64,000 nucleotides of DNA from Actinomycetospora sp. NBRC 106378 (GTDB taxonomy: Bacteria; Actinomycetota; Actinomycetes; Mycobacteriales; Pseudonocardiaceae): positions 368,746 to 432,745 of the forward strand of contig NZ_BSTT01000004.1 in NCBI RefSeq assembly GCF_030269685.1, given 5' to 3'. The position numbers were made by a program, and so were the translations under genes. The notes beneath the pieces are model-generated. The model did no database searches, was not told the DNA's origin, and worked only from the letters and a program-made list of their open reading frames with translations. Shown here one piece after another: positions 32,020-40,969 of the stretch (the stretch's first letter is position 1; each line of letters starts with the position of its first letter).

Positions 32020-32087
32020 GGGGACTCCCAGTTCGACGATGTGGCTTTTCCTGCCACTGGTTGACAGCAACGACGCTTTCCTGCCGG

Positions 32088-33191
32088 TCAGGGACGGTCG
32101 GCGCGGTAGTGGGCGAGCTTGTCGGGGTCGATCGTCGCGCCCAGACCCGGTGCCTGCCGGGCGGCGAGGCGGCCGTCGGTGATCACGGGGGGTTCGGCGA
32201 GGACGTCGTCGGCCATGAGCAGGAAGTTCGTGACCTCGACGGGGTGTCGCGCGAGGGCGGCCAGGCCGCAGCCGAGGGCCGTCGAGGCGACGGTGTTGAC
32301 CATCCCGTCGATCTGGTTGCCGATCATCGTCGTCACCCCCAGGCCCTCGCAGAGCCCGACGATCTTGGCCGACTCGGTGAATCCGGTGCGGGCGACCTTC
32401 ACGCTGATGGCCTCGGCGTCGCCGTCGAGCAGGGAGCGGGCGACGCCGCCGAGGGTGATCGTCGACTCGTCGCCGACGATCGGGATCGGCGAGGCGGCCA
32501 CGATGCGGCGCCGGCCCAGGACGTCGTCGGCGGGGTTGGGTTCCTCGAGCATCGTCACGCCGTGCTCGGCGAGCCGGCGGGCGGCGACGACGGCGGTGTC
32601 CGCGTCCCAGCCGCGGTTGGCGTCGGCGTAGAGCTCGACCTGGTCGCCGAGCTCGGCCCGCAGCGCCCGCACCGCGGCGAGGTCGACCCCGAGCTCGCGG
32701 CCGACCTTGACCTTGAAGGCCTCCACGCCGTGCTCGTCGCGCATCTCCGCGGCGTCGGCGACCATCTCCTGCGGCGTGCCCAGGCCGATCATGTGGGCGA
32801 CGCGCACCTCGTCGGCGGCGTGCCCGAGCAGGACGTGGACCGGCTGCCCGCACGCCTGCCCGACGAGGTCCCACAGGGCGGTGTCGATCGCGCCCTTGGC
32901 CGCGTTGTTCGCGACCGTGCGCCGCAGGTCGGCGCGGATGCGCTCGCGGGCGAACGGGTCGGCGCCGACGAGCACGGGGGCGAACAGGTCGCGGACCACG
33001 GCGACGACGGAGGCGGCGGTCTCGCCGTAGGTGTAGGGCCGCGGCGGCGCCTCGCCGACCCCGACGAGCCCGTCGTCGGTGGTGATGCGCACCAGCACGT
33101 GGTCGGCGGCGGTGACGGCGCCGCTGGCGAAGGCGAAGGGCCGGCGGTAGGGGACGGCGAGCGGGATCGCCTCGACGGCGGTGATCTTCAT
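32088..33191 (-). CDS. catB: muconate cycloisomerase
   Basis: 367 aa enolase-superfamily enzyme of the muconate-lactonizing subgroup. The K-x-K motif is in FKVKVGRELG near residue 161; metal ligands are in LYADANRGWDADTA (Asp), MLEEPNPADDV (Glu) and VGDESTITLG (Asp); the second base Lys is in EAISVKVARTGFTE. N-terminal capping domain: PLAVPYRRPFAFASGAVTAA. It cyclises cis,cis-muconate to muconolactone. The ATG overlaps the stop of the LysR gene (ATGA). Confidence 0.92.
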   Translation of the reverse strand: MKITAVEAIPLAVPYRRPFAFASGAVTAADHVLVRITTDDGLVGVGEAPPRPYTYGETAASVVAVVRDLFAPVLVGADPFARERIRADLRRTVANNAAKGAIDTALWDLVGQACGQPVHVLLGHAADEVRVAHMIGLGTPQEMVADAAEMRDEHGVEAFKVKVGRELGVDLAAVRALRAELGDQVELYADANRGWDADTAVVAARRLAEHGVTMLEEPNPADDVLGRRRIVAASPIPIVGDESTITLGGVARSLLDGDAEAISVKVARTGFTESAKIVGLCEGLGVTTMIGNQIDGMVNTVASTALGCGLAALARHPVEVTNFLLMADDVLAEPPVITDGRLAARQAPGLGATIDPDKLAHYRADRP

Positions 33192-34066
33192 GGTCGCTCC
33201 TCCAGGAGGACGGCGAGGGCGCGGGCGAGGGCGGGTGAGGGGTCGTCGGCGCGCCAGGCGAGGGCGACGTCGGTGGTCACCCCGGTGTCGGCGAGCGGTC
33301 GGTAGCGGACGCCCTCGACGGTCACGGCCAGCACGGACTCCGGCAGCAGCGCGACCCCGAGGCCCGCGGCGACGAGGGCCAGCACGGTCGAGGTCTGACC
33401 GGCCTCGTGGGTGTGGCGGGGGACGAACCCGGCGGCCCGGCAGGCGCGGTCGGCGGCGGCGCCGACCACGGACCCGGGAGCCGCGTACACCACGAAGTCG
33501 GCGTCGGCGAGGTCGGCGAGGTCGACCAGCCCCTCCAGCGCCGGGCCGGACGTCGGCTCGGCGAGGACGAGGCCCTCCCGGGCCAGGACGTGCGTGCACA
33601 GACTCCCGTCGCCCACCGGCGGCCGGAGGACGGCGAGGTCGATGCGGTGGTCGGTGAGGGCCGCCTCCAGGTCGGGGGTCAGCATCTCCGTGCGGAAGGT
33701 GAGGGCCAGACCGGGGACGGCGCCCGCGAGGCGCCGGACGAGCTCCGGCACGTGCCGGTAGGTCGCGAGCCCGGTCGCGCCGACCCGCAGCGACCCCAGG
33801 TCGCCCGCGGCCACCCGCGACACCTGGTCGCGGGCGGCCGAGACGGACTCCAGGATGCGCACGGCCTCCGGCAGCAGCGCCTCGCCCGCGGCGGTGAGGT
33901 CGACCCGGCGCGTGGTCCGCTCGAAGAGCGGTGCCCCGAGGTGCGACTCCAGTTGCCGGATGGCCTGCGAGAGCGGCGACTGGGCGATGTGCAGCTGCTC
34001 GGCCGCCCGCCCGAAGTGTCGCGTCCGCGCCACGGTGACGAAGTAGCGCAGCTGCCGGAGGTCCAC
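33188..34066 (-). CDS. catR: LysR-family regulator of the catechol operon (CatR-like)
   Basis: 292 aa LysR-type activator. The N-terminal winged helix is RQLRYFVTVARTRHFGRAAE then QLHIAQSPLSQAIRQLESHL. The effector domain (about 90-290) is CatR/BenM-like, with RVGATGLATYRHVPELVRRL. By context its inducer should be cis,cis-muconate. It is unusual in lying inside the operon, three bases after catA and overlapping catB, in the same direction; CatR genes are normally divergent. Its own expression therefore rises with the operon. Confidence 0.85.
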   Translation of the reverse strand: MDLRQLRYFVTVARTRHFGRAAEQLHIAQSPLSQAIRQLESHLGAPLFERTTRRVDLTAAGEALLPEAVRILESVSAARDQVSRVAAGDLGSLRVGATGLATYRHVPELVRRLAGAVPGLALTFRTEMLTPDLEAALTDHRIDLAVLRPPVGDGSLCTHVLAREGLVLAEPTSGPALEGLVDLADLADADFVVYAAPGSVVGAAADRACRAAGFVPRHTHEAGQTSTVLALVAAGLGVALLPESVLAVTVEGVRYRPLADTGVTTDVALAWRADDPSPALARALAVLLEERP

Positions 34067-34069
34067 GGG

Positions 34070-34939
34070 TCAGGCGTCGCGCTCGAGCACGAAGTCCCGG
34101 TCCGAGCGGACCTCGGTGCCGTGGCCGGTCGGCTGCGGGTCGAGCGTGAGCTCGGGCTTGTCGGCTGAGGCGACGTCGTTGCCCAGGTAGGGGTCGCCGG
34201 TGAAGAACAGCTGGGTGGTCAGCGTGCGGTGCCCGGGCGCGGAGACCAGCAGGTGGATGTGCGCAGGGCGCCACGGGCTCCAGCCGGCGGCCAGCGTCAT
34301 CTGCCCGGTCGGGCCGTCGAGCGGGATCGTGTACGGCGCGGGCTTGCGCGTGTGGATCTCGTAGCGGCCCTGGTCGTCGGCGGTGACGACACCGCGCAGG
34401 TTCCCGGCCGGCGGCTTGGCGGCGAAGCCGGAGTACCAACCCTCGTCGTCGGTGTGCCAGATGTCGACGGTCGCGCCCGCGAGCGGGTTGCCGTCGGTGT
34501 CGGTGACCTGCCCGGCGAGGATCATCGGCGTGCCGGGCTCGTCGTCGCGCATCGGCAGCGTGGCCGGCGAGTCCAGCTGAGCCTGCCCGTCGAGCCAGAA
34601 CGGGCCGAGGATCGTGCCGACGGACCCCTGCTGGGTCTCGGCGGCGACCTTCTCGACCTCGAACTCCAGGTACACGTCGAGGAACAGCGGCCACTCGCCG
34701 GTGTCGGAGACGGCGATGAGCCAGCGCTTGAAGGCGTCGAACTCCTCGTAGGTGACCTTCTGTTCGCGGATGGCGGCGCGGATGCCCTCGAGGGCGGCGC
34801 CCACGACGGCCGAGACGCGGGCCGGGTCGGCGCTGCCACCCGCCGTCCGGAAGGTGGCCGCGCCGGAGCGGGCGATGTCGGTGGCGTGGCTCCCGGCGGT
34901 GGCGGCGTCGGAGACGGACTGGTCCTCGGTGGTGGTCAT
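34070..34939 (-). CDS. catA: catechol 1,2-dioxygenase
   Basis: 289 aa intradiol dioxygenase. An N-terminal helical linker domain (about 25-110) is followed by the catalytic beta sandwich. The signature is NLRGVVTADDQGRYEIHTRK then PAPYTIPLDGPTG. Fe(III) ligands are Tyr in EGWYSGF, Tyr in APYTIP, and both His in PAHIHLLV. It cleaves catechol to cis,cis-muconate. The ATG overlaps the stop of the FAD hydroxylase gene (ATGA). Confidence 0.95.
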   Translation of the reverse strand: MTTTEDQSVSDAATAGSHATDIARSGAATFRTAGGSADPARVSAVVGAALEGIRAAIREQKVTYEEFDAFKRWLIAVSDTGEWPLFLDVYLEFEVEKVAAETQQGSVGTILGPFWLDGQAQLDSPATLPMRDDEPGTPMILAGQVTDTDGNPLAGATVDIWHTDDEGWYSGFAAKPPAGNLRGVVTADDQGRYEIHTRKPAPYTIPLDGPTGQMTLAAGWSPWRPAHIHLLVSAPGHRTLTTQLFFTGDPYLGNDVASADKPELTLDPQPTGHGTEVRSDRDFVLERDA

Positions 34940-36114
34940 GCGGGTTCCTTCGTGGTGATGGCGGTGGTGGCGGAGTACTCGTGGACCCAGGCGTTGTCGT
35001 CGAGGTAGCCCGCGAAGCGCGCGTCGCGCGCCTTCAGGCCGTCGACGTCGTCGTCGGGGAGGTGCAGCAGCGTCCCGGTCTCCCAGGCGCTGGTGGAGAC
35101 GGCGCGGGTGCGGGCGCGCCGCTGACGGGGATAGGCGGCGAGCGCCTCGTCGGGGCTCAGCGCGGCGAGGAGATCGGCGAGCACGACCGCGTCCTCGATC
35201 GACTGGTTCGCGCCCTGGCCGTGGTGGGGGAGCATCGCGTGGCAGGCGTCGCCGATCAGCGCGACCCGGTCGCGGGTCCACCGGGTCAGGTGCGGCTGCG
35301 AGAGCAGCGGCCACCGCGGGCTCTGCGGGACCGCCGCCAGCATCTCGACGACGGCGGGGTGCCAGCCCTCGAAGGCCGCGAGGAGCTCGCCGTCGGGAAC
35401 CTCCCGGTTGCCGCCCTCCCACTGCGAGGGACCGCAGAGCACGGCGAAGAAGTTGACCGTGTCGTCGTCGCGCTCGACGCCGCCGAGGGCGTAGTGGAGC
35501 AGGTGCGCGTCGGGGCCGGCCCAGAACTGGATGGCGAGCGGGTCGGGCAGCGACGGCAGCGCCGAGCGGGGGACGAGCCCGCGGAAGGCGCTGGTGCCGG
35601 AGTAGACCGGGCCGGAGCCGGGGGCGACGTACTCCCGGACGACGGAGTGCACCCCGTCCGCGCCGATGACGACGTCCGCGGTCACGGTGGATCCGTCGGC
35701 GAAGGCGATCGAGCGCCCGTCGTCGCCGATCCCGGCGACCGCCCGCGAGAGGTGCAGGTGCTCGGCACCGAACGCCCGGGCGAGACCCTGCTGCAGGTCG
35801 ACCCGGTGGATGCCCCAGTAGGGCGCGCCGAAGCGACGCCGGTACTCGTCGCCGCCGGGGTGGGCGGCGATCCGCTCGCCGCTGCGGCCGTCGCGGTAGA
35901 TCAGCTCGGTGGGCATCGTGGAGACCCGGTCCAGGGCCTCCCCGACGCCCAACCGGTACAGCTCCCGGCTGCCGTTCGCCGAGAGCGCCACCGCGGCGCC
36001 GACCTCGCGCAGCTCGTCGGCGCGCTCGTAGAGGTCCATGTCGATCCCCCGGGCCCGCAGCGCGAGCCCGAGGGTCAGTCCGCCGATCCCGGCGCCGACG
36101 ACGGCGATCTTCAC
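34936..36114 (-). CDS. FAD-dependent aromatic monooxygenase (salicylate hydroxylase-like)
   Basis: 392 aa from GTG giving VKIAVVGAGIGGLTLGLALR, the dinucleotide-binding start. Other class A flavin monooxygenase motifs are VIGADGVHSVVREYV (DG motif) near residue 153 and RVALIGDACHAMLPHHGQGA then NQSIEDA (GD motif) near 280-300. First gene of the catechol operon, coupled to catA. By context it makes catechol, most simply from salicylate by decarboxylating hydroxylation. Other hydroxybenzoates cannot be excluded. Confidence 0.85.
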   Translation of the reverse strand: MKIAVVGAGIGGLTLGLALRARGIDMDLYERADELREVGAAVALSANGSRELYRLGVGEALDRVSTMPTELIYRDGRSGERIAAHPGGDEYRRRFGAPYWGIHRVDLQQGLARAFGAEHLHLSRAVAGIGDDGRSIAFADGSTVTADVVIGADGVHSVVREYVAPGSGPVYSGTSAFRGLVPRSALPSLPDPLAIQFWAGPDAHLLHYALGGVERDDDTVNFFAVLCGPSQWEGGNREVPDGELLAAFEGWHPAVVEMLAAVPQSPRWPLLSQPHLTRWTRDRVALIGDACHAMLPHHGQGANQSIEDAVVLADLLAALSPDEALAAYPRQRRARTRAVSTSAWETGTLLHLPDDDVDGLKARDARFAGYLDDNAWVHEYSATTAITTKEPA

Positions 36115-36274
36115 GAGGCCGCCCAGAGGAACGCGTCGGTGAGCTCGGCGGGGCGCCGTCTCCACCCGCCGTGCCACGCACCGGTGATCAGGACGAAGGT
36201 CTCCACGCTGAACGCCTCCTGTCGTGCGGGTCTCGACTGCCAGCGTGACACGGGTCATCCCGGAGGAGAAAGCG

Positions 36275-36294
36275 CTGAATCGCGCACGATTGAG
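36275..36294 (-). promoter_or_regulatory. candidate operator of the catechol operon
   Basis: Inverted repeat CTGAATCG-CGCA-CGATTGAG with one mismatch in 8-bp arms, in the 272-nt gap upstream of the FAD hydroxylase gene. It is the clearest dyad on that side of the divergent region and a candidate site for the LysR protein. No confident -10/-35 pair was assigned for the minus strand. Confidence 0.35.
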
Positions 36295-36321
36295 ATGTTC
36301 AGTGTCTCGATACTCGGCCGC

Positions 36322-36373
36322 TTGACCGTCGATCGAGGGCCCGCCTAGCTTCACCTGAACTGTTCGGTTCAGG
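36322..36373 (+). promoter_or_regulatory. promoter and TetR-type operator of the MetE-like gene
   Basis: -35 TTGACC (36322-36327) and -10 TAGCTT (36346-36351) with an 18-bp spacer put the start near 36358. That point falls inside the palindrome CCTGAAC-TGTTCG-GTTCAGG (36354-36373). A dimeric repressor bound there would block initiation. The TetR gene immediately downstream of the MetE-like gene is the natural candidate. Confidence 0.6.
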
Positions 36374-36386
36374 AAAAGGGGACACC

Positions 36387-37508
36387 GTGGTCCGCATCCG
36401 CACGACCCACGTCGGGAGTCTTCCGCGCCCGACCACCCTGCTCGACCTGCTCGCCTCCCCGCAGGCCGACCCGGGCGCGCGGGAGGAGGCGACCCGCGAG
36501 GCCGTCGCCGACATCGTCGCGGCGCAGCGGGAGCACGGGATCGACGTCGTGACCGACGGCGAGATGGGCAAGCTCGGCTTCTTCAGCTACGTCACCGAGC
36601 GCCTCGGTGGGCTGGAGCGGCGGCCGGGCGCGGAGACGGTGTACAGCTTCGCGGCGGAGCAGGAGGCGTTCCCGGAGTACTACGAGCGGTACTTCGCGCA
36701 GGCCATGATGGGCGGCACCGTCGGGACGATCGAGCCCGTGGTGTGCACCGGGCCGCTGGTCTACCAGGGGGAGACCGCCCTGCGTCGCGACCTGGACAAC
36801 CTCGCCGCCGCGGTCGACCCGGCCGAGGCGTTCGTCCCCTCGATCGCCCCGAGCGGCGTGGGCGTGAACGAGTACTACGAGACCGAGGAGGCGTACTACT
36901 TCGCCGTCGCGGACGCCCTGCACACCGAGTACCGGGCGATCGTCGACGCCGGGTTCACGCTGCAGGTCGACGACCCGTTCCTCACCGAGATCTTCAGCTT
37001 CCACGGGTACGACGAGGCCGCCCGTGAGCGCCGCGGACGGATGTACGTGGAGGCGGTCAACCACGCCCTGCGCGGGATACCGCCGGAGCGGGTCCGCTTC
37101 CACACCTGCTACTCGATCAACGAGGGACCGCGGGTGTTCGACGTCCCGCTGGCCGACGTGATCGACCTCGTGCTGGCCGTGAACGCCCGCTACGTGTCGT
37201 TCGAGGCGGCCAACCCCCGCCACGAGCACGAGTACCACCTGTGGGAGACCGTCGCGCTCCCGGAGGACAAGGTGCTCGTGCCGGGCGTGATCACCCACGC
37301 CTCCAACATCGTCGAGCACCCCGAACTCATCGCCGAGCGCCTCGAGCGCTTCGCCCGCCTGGTCGGACCGGAGCGGGTGATGGCCGGCGCGGACTGCGGG
37401 TTCTCCTCCCAGGCGACCTACCGCCCGGAGGTGGACGAGCGCGTCATGTGGGCCAAGTTCGACGCGATGGCCGAGGGCGCCCGGTTGGTCAGCGCCCGGC
37501 TCCGCTGA
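36387..37508 (+). CDS. MetE C-terminal-like (cobalamin-independent) methyltransferase family protein
   Basis: 373 aa, GTG start behind AAGGGG. A single UROD/MetE-like barrel: IRTTHVGSLPRPTTLLDLLA at the start, VVTDGEMGKLGFFSYV near residue 53, FTLQVDDPFLTEIF near 190, FHTCYSINEG near 237 (Zn-ligand His and Cys) and VMAGADCGFSSQA near 331 (last Cys). Such short proteins are not full methionine synthases. Relatives move alkyl groups to thiols, as in epoxyalkane:coenzyme M transferase, or take part in catabolism. The substrate here is unknown. Its end overlaps the convergent TetR gene by 20 nt. Confidence 0.82.
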   Translation: MVRIRTTHVGSLPRPTTLLDLLASPQADPGAREEATREAVADIVAAQREHGIDVVTDGEMGKLGFFSYVTERLGGLERRPGAETVYSFAAEQEAFPEYYERYFAQAMMGGTVGTIEPVVCTGPLVYQGETALRRDLDNLAAAVDPAEAFVPSIAPSGVGVNEYYETEEAYYFAVADALHTEYRAIVDAGFTLQVDDPFLTEIFSFHGYDEAARERRGRMYVEAVNHALRGIPPERVRFHTCYSINEGPRVFDVPLADVIDLVLAVNARYVSFEAANPRHEHEYHLWETVALPEDKVLVPGVITHASNIVEHPELIAERLERFARLVGPERVMAGADCGFSSQATYRPEVDERVMWAKFDAMAEGARLVSARLR

Positions 37509-38091
37509 GGACCAGGGCCACCACCGTCTCCGGCGGGGTCGTCCGACCGGCGAGGTGGTCGGCGTAGAGGGTCCCGACGACGAGGCTGGTCGCGGCCTCG
37601 ACGTCGAGATCGTCCTGGAGTTCGCCCCGCTCGACACCGGCGGAGAGGACGGCGGCGAACAGGGCCCGGCGGGGGAGCAGGGTGTTCTCGCGCACGATGT
37701 CGAGCAGGACACCGTCCCGGTCGGTCAGGCACGTCCCGAGGATGCTCATCGCCCCGACCGCCTCGTACTGCGCCCGCATCGCGTCGAGCAGCGCCACGAG
37801 GTCGGCCCGCACGTCCCCCGTCGGCTCGGGGACGTCGCCGAGCCGCAGGTGGGCCAGGGCGGCTCCGACCAGGGCGTTCTTCGTGGGCCACCGCGTGTAG
37901 ACGGTCACCTTGGACACCCCGGCCGCCGCGGCCACCCGGTCCATCGACGTCCCCGCGACGCCGTGCTCGGCCAGCAGGCGCACGGTGGCGTCGAGGACGG
38001 CCGCGTCCTTGCTCCGGTCCTTGACGCGACCGCGGCGGGTCACCGGGGACGGTGCGGGCTCCATGGGCCCCGGAGCGTACGGCGCGTGCAT
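37489..38091 (-). CDS. TetR/AcrR-family regulator
   Basis: 200 aa, or 191 if translation starts at the ATG at 38064. N-terminal HTH: AAVLDATVRLLAEHGVAGTS then MDRVAAAAGVSKVTVYTRWP. The C-terminal ligand domain resembles the TetR_C type of AcrR-like repressors (VLLDIVRENTLLPRRALFAA). It lies convergent to the MetE-like gene, whose promoter contains a CCTGAAC palindrome, and divergent from a flavin reductase gene. It probably represses one or both. Confidence 0.88.
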   Translation of the reverse strand: MHAPYAPGPMEPAPSPVTRRGRVKDRSKDAAVLDATVRLLAEHGVAGTSMDRVAAAAGVSKVTVYTRWPTKNALVGAALAHLRLGDVPEPTGDVRADLVALLDAMRAQYEAVGAMSILGTCLTDRDGVLLDIVRENTLLPRRALFAAVLSAGVERGELQDDLDVEAATSLVVGTLYADHLAGRTTPPETVVALVLSGAGR

Positions 38092-38158
38092 GGCCCGGAT
38101 CGGCGAGAACGCCTAGCGTGGCCGCCGGACGCCGCGAGAGCCAGACCTGGAGGAACGC

Positions 38159-38644
38159 ATGCCGAGCACGGACCCGACGACGATGCGGTCGGTCCTGGGG
38201 CACTTCCCGTCCGGCGTCACCATCGTGACCGGGGTCGTGGACGGCGAGCCCGCGGGCTTCACCTGCCAGTCGTTCTCCTCGCTGTCCCTCGACCCGCCCC
38301 TGGTCCTGATCCTGCCGGGCCGCAACTCGTCCTCGTGGCCGAGGATCGAGTCGACCGGGCGCTTCTGCGTCAACGTGCTCGCCGAGGACCAGGGAGCGCT
38401 GTCGACGCAGTTCGCGAGGTCGGGGACCGACAAGTTCGCCGGCGTCGAGTGGACGGCGGCCTCCGGGTCGGGCTCACCGATCCTCGCGGGCGCCACCGCC
38501 TGGATCGACTGCACGCTGCACGCGTCCTACGACGGCGGCGACCACCTCATCGTCGTCGGTGCGGTGCAGGAGCTCGCGACCGCCGAGCTGCCGCCGCTGG
38601 TGTTCCACCGGGGCGCCTACGCGCGCACGAACGCGACGCTCTAG
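38159..38644 (+). CDS. flavin reductase domain protein
   Basis: 161 aa, ATG start behind GGAGGAA. Flavin reductase-like split beta-barrel: [20 protein letters not shown] at the start, [20 protein letters not shown] near residue 38 (FMN-binding), and [14 protein letters not shown] near the end. It reduces free FMN or FAD with NAD(P)H for a partner oxygenase. No two-component oxygenase is adjacent. The stop shares a CTAG with the convergent DUF2256/DUF3253 gene. Confidence 0.9.
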   Translation: MPSTDPTTMRSVLGHFPSGVTIVTGVVDGEPAGFTCQSFSSLSLDPPLVLILPGRNSSSWPRIESTGRFCVNVLAEDQGALSTQFARSGTDKFAGVEWTAASGSGSPILAGATAWIDCTLHASYDGGDHLIVVGAVQELATAELPPLVFHRGAYARTNATL

Positions 38645-39000
38645 ACCTTCCGGAGCCGGATCGGCCCCTTCGCGGTGGAGGGGTCGACCACGTGGCCCTG
38701 CTGCGTGATCTCGATCGTCCCGGCGTCGACCAGCCGACGGGCCGCGCGTCGGGCGGGCTCCATGAGGTCGCGCCAGCCGTCGCCCCCGACCTGCTTCGCG
38801 GCCTCCGACGGGCAGATGGTCTTCCCGGCGGCCCGCCGGTCGAGCAGCTCGACGATCGTGGTCTCCAGCGCCCGGTCGGTGTCGTCCGGCCGGTGGCGAC
38901 GGCAGCCGTCGGAGCAGTAGCGGACGTTCTCCCAGTCCCGCGCCCACTTCTTGCGCCACTCGATGCGCCGCCCGCAGGTCGCACAGGTCTTCTCCTCCAC
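38641..39000 (-). CDS. DUF2256-DUF3253 fusion protein
   Basis: 119 aa from GTG giving [20 protein letters not shown]. The N-terminal 45 residues are a DUF2256-type zinc ribbon ([18 protein letters not shown]). The rest is a DUF3253 winged-helix-like domain ([59 protein letters not shown]). Both are uncharacterised; the pairing suggests nucleic acid binding. Its stop overlaps the flavin reductase stop in CTAG. Confidence 0.85.
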   Translation of the reverse strand: MEEKTCATCGRRIEWRKKWARDWENVRYCSDGCRRHRPDDTDRALETTIVELLDRRAAGKTICPSEAAKQVGGDGWRDLMEPARRAARRLVDAGTIEITQQGHVVDPSTAKGPIRLRKV

Positions 39001-39075
39001 GCCCCCGGTGTACCCGCTGCCACCCGGTCGCAGGTGGCTCTGCCGCGGTGACCTGTCGTCGGGAAGGGTCGCGCC

Positions 39076-39909
39076 GTGCACCGCTTCACCCAGGTCGACG
39101 TGTTCACCGACGAGCTCTTCGCCGGCAACCCGGTCGCGGTCGTCCACGACGCCGACGACCTCACCGACGCGCAGATGGCCGCGATCGCCGCGTGGACGAA
39201 CCTGTCCGAGACCACGTTCCTGCTGCGCCCGACGCAGCCCGGCGCCGACTACCGGCTGCGCATCTTCACCCCGCGCCGCGAACTGCCGTTCGCCGGCCAC
39301 CCGACGCTCGGCTCGGCCCGCGCCTGGCTCGAGGCCGGAGGCGTTCCCGACGACGGGGCCGGTCCGGTCCAGGAGTGCGGCGCGGGTCTCGTGCGCGTGC
39401 ACGCCGCCGACCGGCTCGCGTTCGAGGCGCCGCCCCTGCTGCGCTCGGGCCCGGTCGACGCCGGGGACCTGCCGGTGCTGGCGGCGGGCCTCGGCGTGGA
39501 CGACGTGGTGGACGCGGCGTGGGTGGACAACGGGCCGGGCTGGGTCGCGCTCCTGCTCCGCGACGCGGCGACCGTGCTGGCCCTCGAGCCCGACCTGCGG
39601 GCCCTCGCCGAGAGCGACGTGAGCCGGGCGGTCGGCGTCGTGGGGCCGCACCCGGCGGGGTCGGACGCGGCGTTCGAGGTGCGCGCGTTCGTGCCGTCGA
39701 TGGGAGTCGGCGAGGACCCGGTGACGGGCTCGCTCAACGCGGGACTGGCGCAGTGGCTGGTCCCGGCCGGGCACGCCCCGTCGTCGTACGTGGCGGCGCA
39801 GGGGACCGTCCTCGGCCGCCGGGGGCGGATCCACGTCGAGCACGCCGGCGACGCGGTGCACGTCGGCGGCGACACGGTCGTCGGGGTGTCGGGGACGCTC
39901 GCCGTCTGA
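39076..39909 (+). CDS. PhzF-family isomerase/epimerase
   Basis: 277 aa, GTG start. PhzF/DapF-like fold: [20 protein letters not shown] near residue 8, [10 protein letters not shown] (catalytic Glu) near 44, [15 protein letters not shown] near 72, and [19 protein letters not shown] near 212. PhzF isomerises a phenazine precursor, but most family members have unknown substrates. No phenazine genes are present. A hairpin follows. Confidence 0.9.
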   Translation: MHRFTQVDVFTDELFAGNPVAVVHDADDLTDAQMAAIAAWTNLSETTFLLRPTQPGADYRLRIFTPRRELPFAGHPTLGSARAWLEAGGVPDDGAGPVQECGAGLVRVHAADRLAFEAPPLLRSGPVDAGDLPVLAAGLGVDDVVDAAWVDNGPGWVALLLRDAATVLALEPDLRALAESDVSRAVGVVGPHPAGSDAAFEVRAFVPSMGVGEDPVTGSLNAGLAQWLVPAGHAPSSYVAAQGTVLGRRGRIHVEHAGDAVHVGGDTVVGVSGTLAV

Positions 39910-39920
39910 GCCCGCTCCCG

Positions 39921-39966
39921 CGAGTGCGGCGGAATGTGTCACTCCTGACGCACTTCGCCGCACTTC
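39921..39966. terminator. imperfect terminator hairpin between PhzF and GNAT genes
   Basis: AGTGCGGCG (39923-39931) pairs with CGCCGCACT (39956-39964). The arms continue imperfectly inward through GAATGTGTCA and TGACGCACTTC to a 4-nt loop. It lies between convergent genes, without a U-tract. Confidence 0.55.
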
Positions 39967-39977
39967 CGCCCGGGGGC

Positions 39978-40496
39978 TCACCGGTCGAGCGCGAGCACCG
40001 CCATCGTCCGCACCGACCCGTCCCGCAGGCGCCGGGCGGGGTCGACGTGGTCCTCGACGAACCCCGCCCGCCGCGCCGCGCCCAGCGAGGCGGCGTTGGC
40101 GGGCTCGACGGTCAGCTCCAGCCGCCGGCAGTCCCGTTCGGCGAACGTCCACGCCGCCAGCGTCGCGAGCGCGTCCGACGTCCACCCGCGTCCCCGGACC
40201 TCCGGCGCGCACCAGTAGCCGATCTCGCCCACGCCGTCGCGCACGTGCAGCAGCGCCATGCTGCCCGCCACCCGCCCCGGCGCGGTGAGCCCCTCGACGC
40301 AGAACGACGCCCCGCCCTCGGCCTCGACGTCGTGGACGTAGTGGGCGAGGAACCAGTCGGCGTCCTCGCGGCGGTAGGGCGACGGCACCGTCGTGAAGCG
40401 CTGCACGTCGGCGTCCTGGCACGCGCGGAAGATGGCCTCGGCGTCGTCGTCGCGCCACGGCCGGAGTCGGGTCAGCACGCCGAGCAGCACGGTCAC
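39978..40496 (-). CDS. GNAT acetyltransferase, RimJ/RimL-like
   Basis: 172 aa from GTG; an internal GTG six codons later is a possible alternative start. The RimL-type GNAT signature is [20 protein letters not shown] at the start, [20 protein letters not shown] near residue 94 (acetyl-CoA loop), and [20 protein letters not shown] then GF near 128. Likely acetylates an amine of a small molecule or protein. Only 17 nt separate its start from the divergent GNAT gene, so promoters must overlap coding sequence. Confidence 0.85.
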   Translation of the reverse strand: MTVLLGVLTRLRPWRDDDAEAIFRACQDADVQRFTTVPSPYRREDADWFLAHYVHDVEAEGGASFCVEGLTAPGRVAGSMALLHVRDGVGEIGYWCAPEVRGRGWTSDALATLAAWTFAERDCRRLELTVEPANAASLGAARRAGFVEDHVDPARRLRDGSVRTMAVLALDR

Positions 40497-40513
40497 GGGT
40501 CCATCATCGCGGC

Positions 40514-40969
40514 GTGCGCATCCGAGATCTCGCGGCCGCCGAGCACGACGCCGCGATCGCCCTCTGGCACGCCGCCGGGCTGACCCGTCCCTGGAACGAC
40601 CCGCGCGCCGACCTCGAGCGGGCGGTCCGCGGACCGTCCTCGACGGTCCTCGTGGCCGTTCCCGACGACGGCGACGGCCTGCTGGGGACGGTCATGGCCG
40701 GCCACGACGGGCACCGCGGCTGGGTGTACTACCTCGCCTCCGCCGCCCCCGGGCACGGCGTCGGGCGGGCCCTCATGGCGGCGGCCGAGACCTGGCTGGC
40801 CACGTCCGTCCCGAAGGTCCAGCTCATGGTCCGCGCCGACAACGCCGCCGCGTCGGCCTTCTACGAGCGGCTCGGCTACCGGCGCTCGGACGTGACCGTG
40901 TGGCAGCGGGTGATCCCGGCCGACCCGGTGCGCCCCACCGACGGGACGCTCCTAGGCTCCCAGGAGTGA
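40514..40969 (+). CDS. GNAT acetyltransferase, YpeA-like
   Basis: 151 aa, GTG start (VRIRDLAAAEHDAAIALWHA, then AGLTRPWNDPRADLERA). The WNDP segment is typical of YpeA-type GNATs. Acetyl-CoA loop: YLASAAPGHGVGRALMAAAE near residue 74. C-terminal VQLMVRADNAAASAFYERLG then Y near 103. Substrate unknown. Its stop overlaps the GTG of the next gene (GTGA). Confidence 0.87.
   Translation: MRIRDLAAAEHDAAIALWHAAGLTRPWNDPRADLERAVRGPSSTVLVAVPDDGDGLLGTVMAGHDGHRGWVYYLASAAPGHGVGRALMAAAETWLATSVPKVQLMVRADNAAASAFYERLGYRRSDVTVWQRVIPADPVRPTDGTLLGSQE

Noticed and set aside
39076..39909. Phenazine biosynthesis (PhzF)
   Set aside because: No other phz genes occur in the window; PhzF-family proteins are common without phenazine production.
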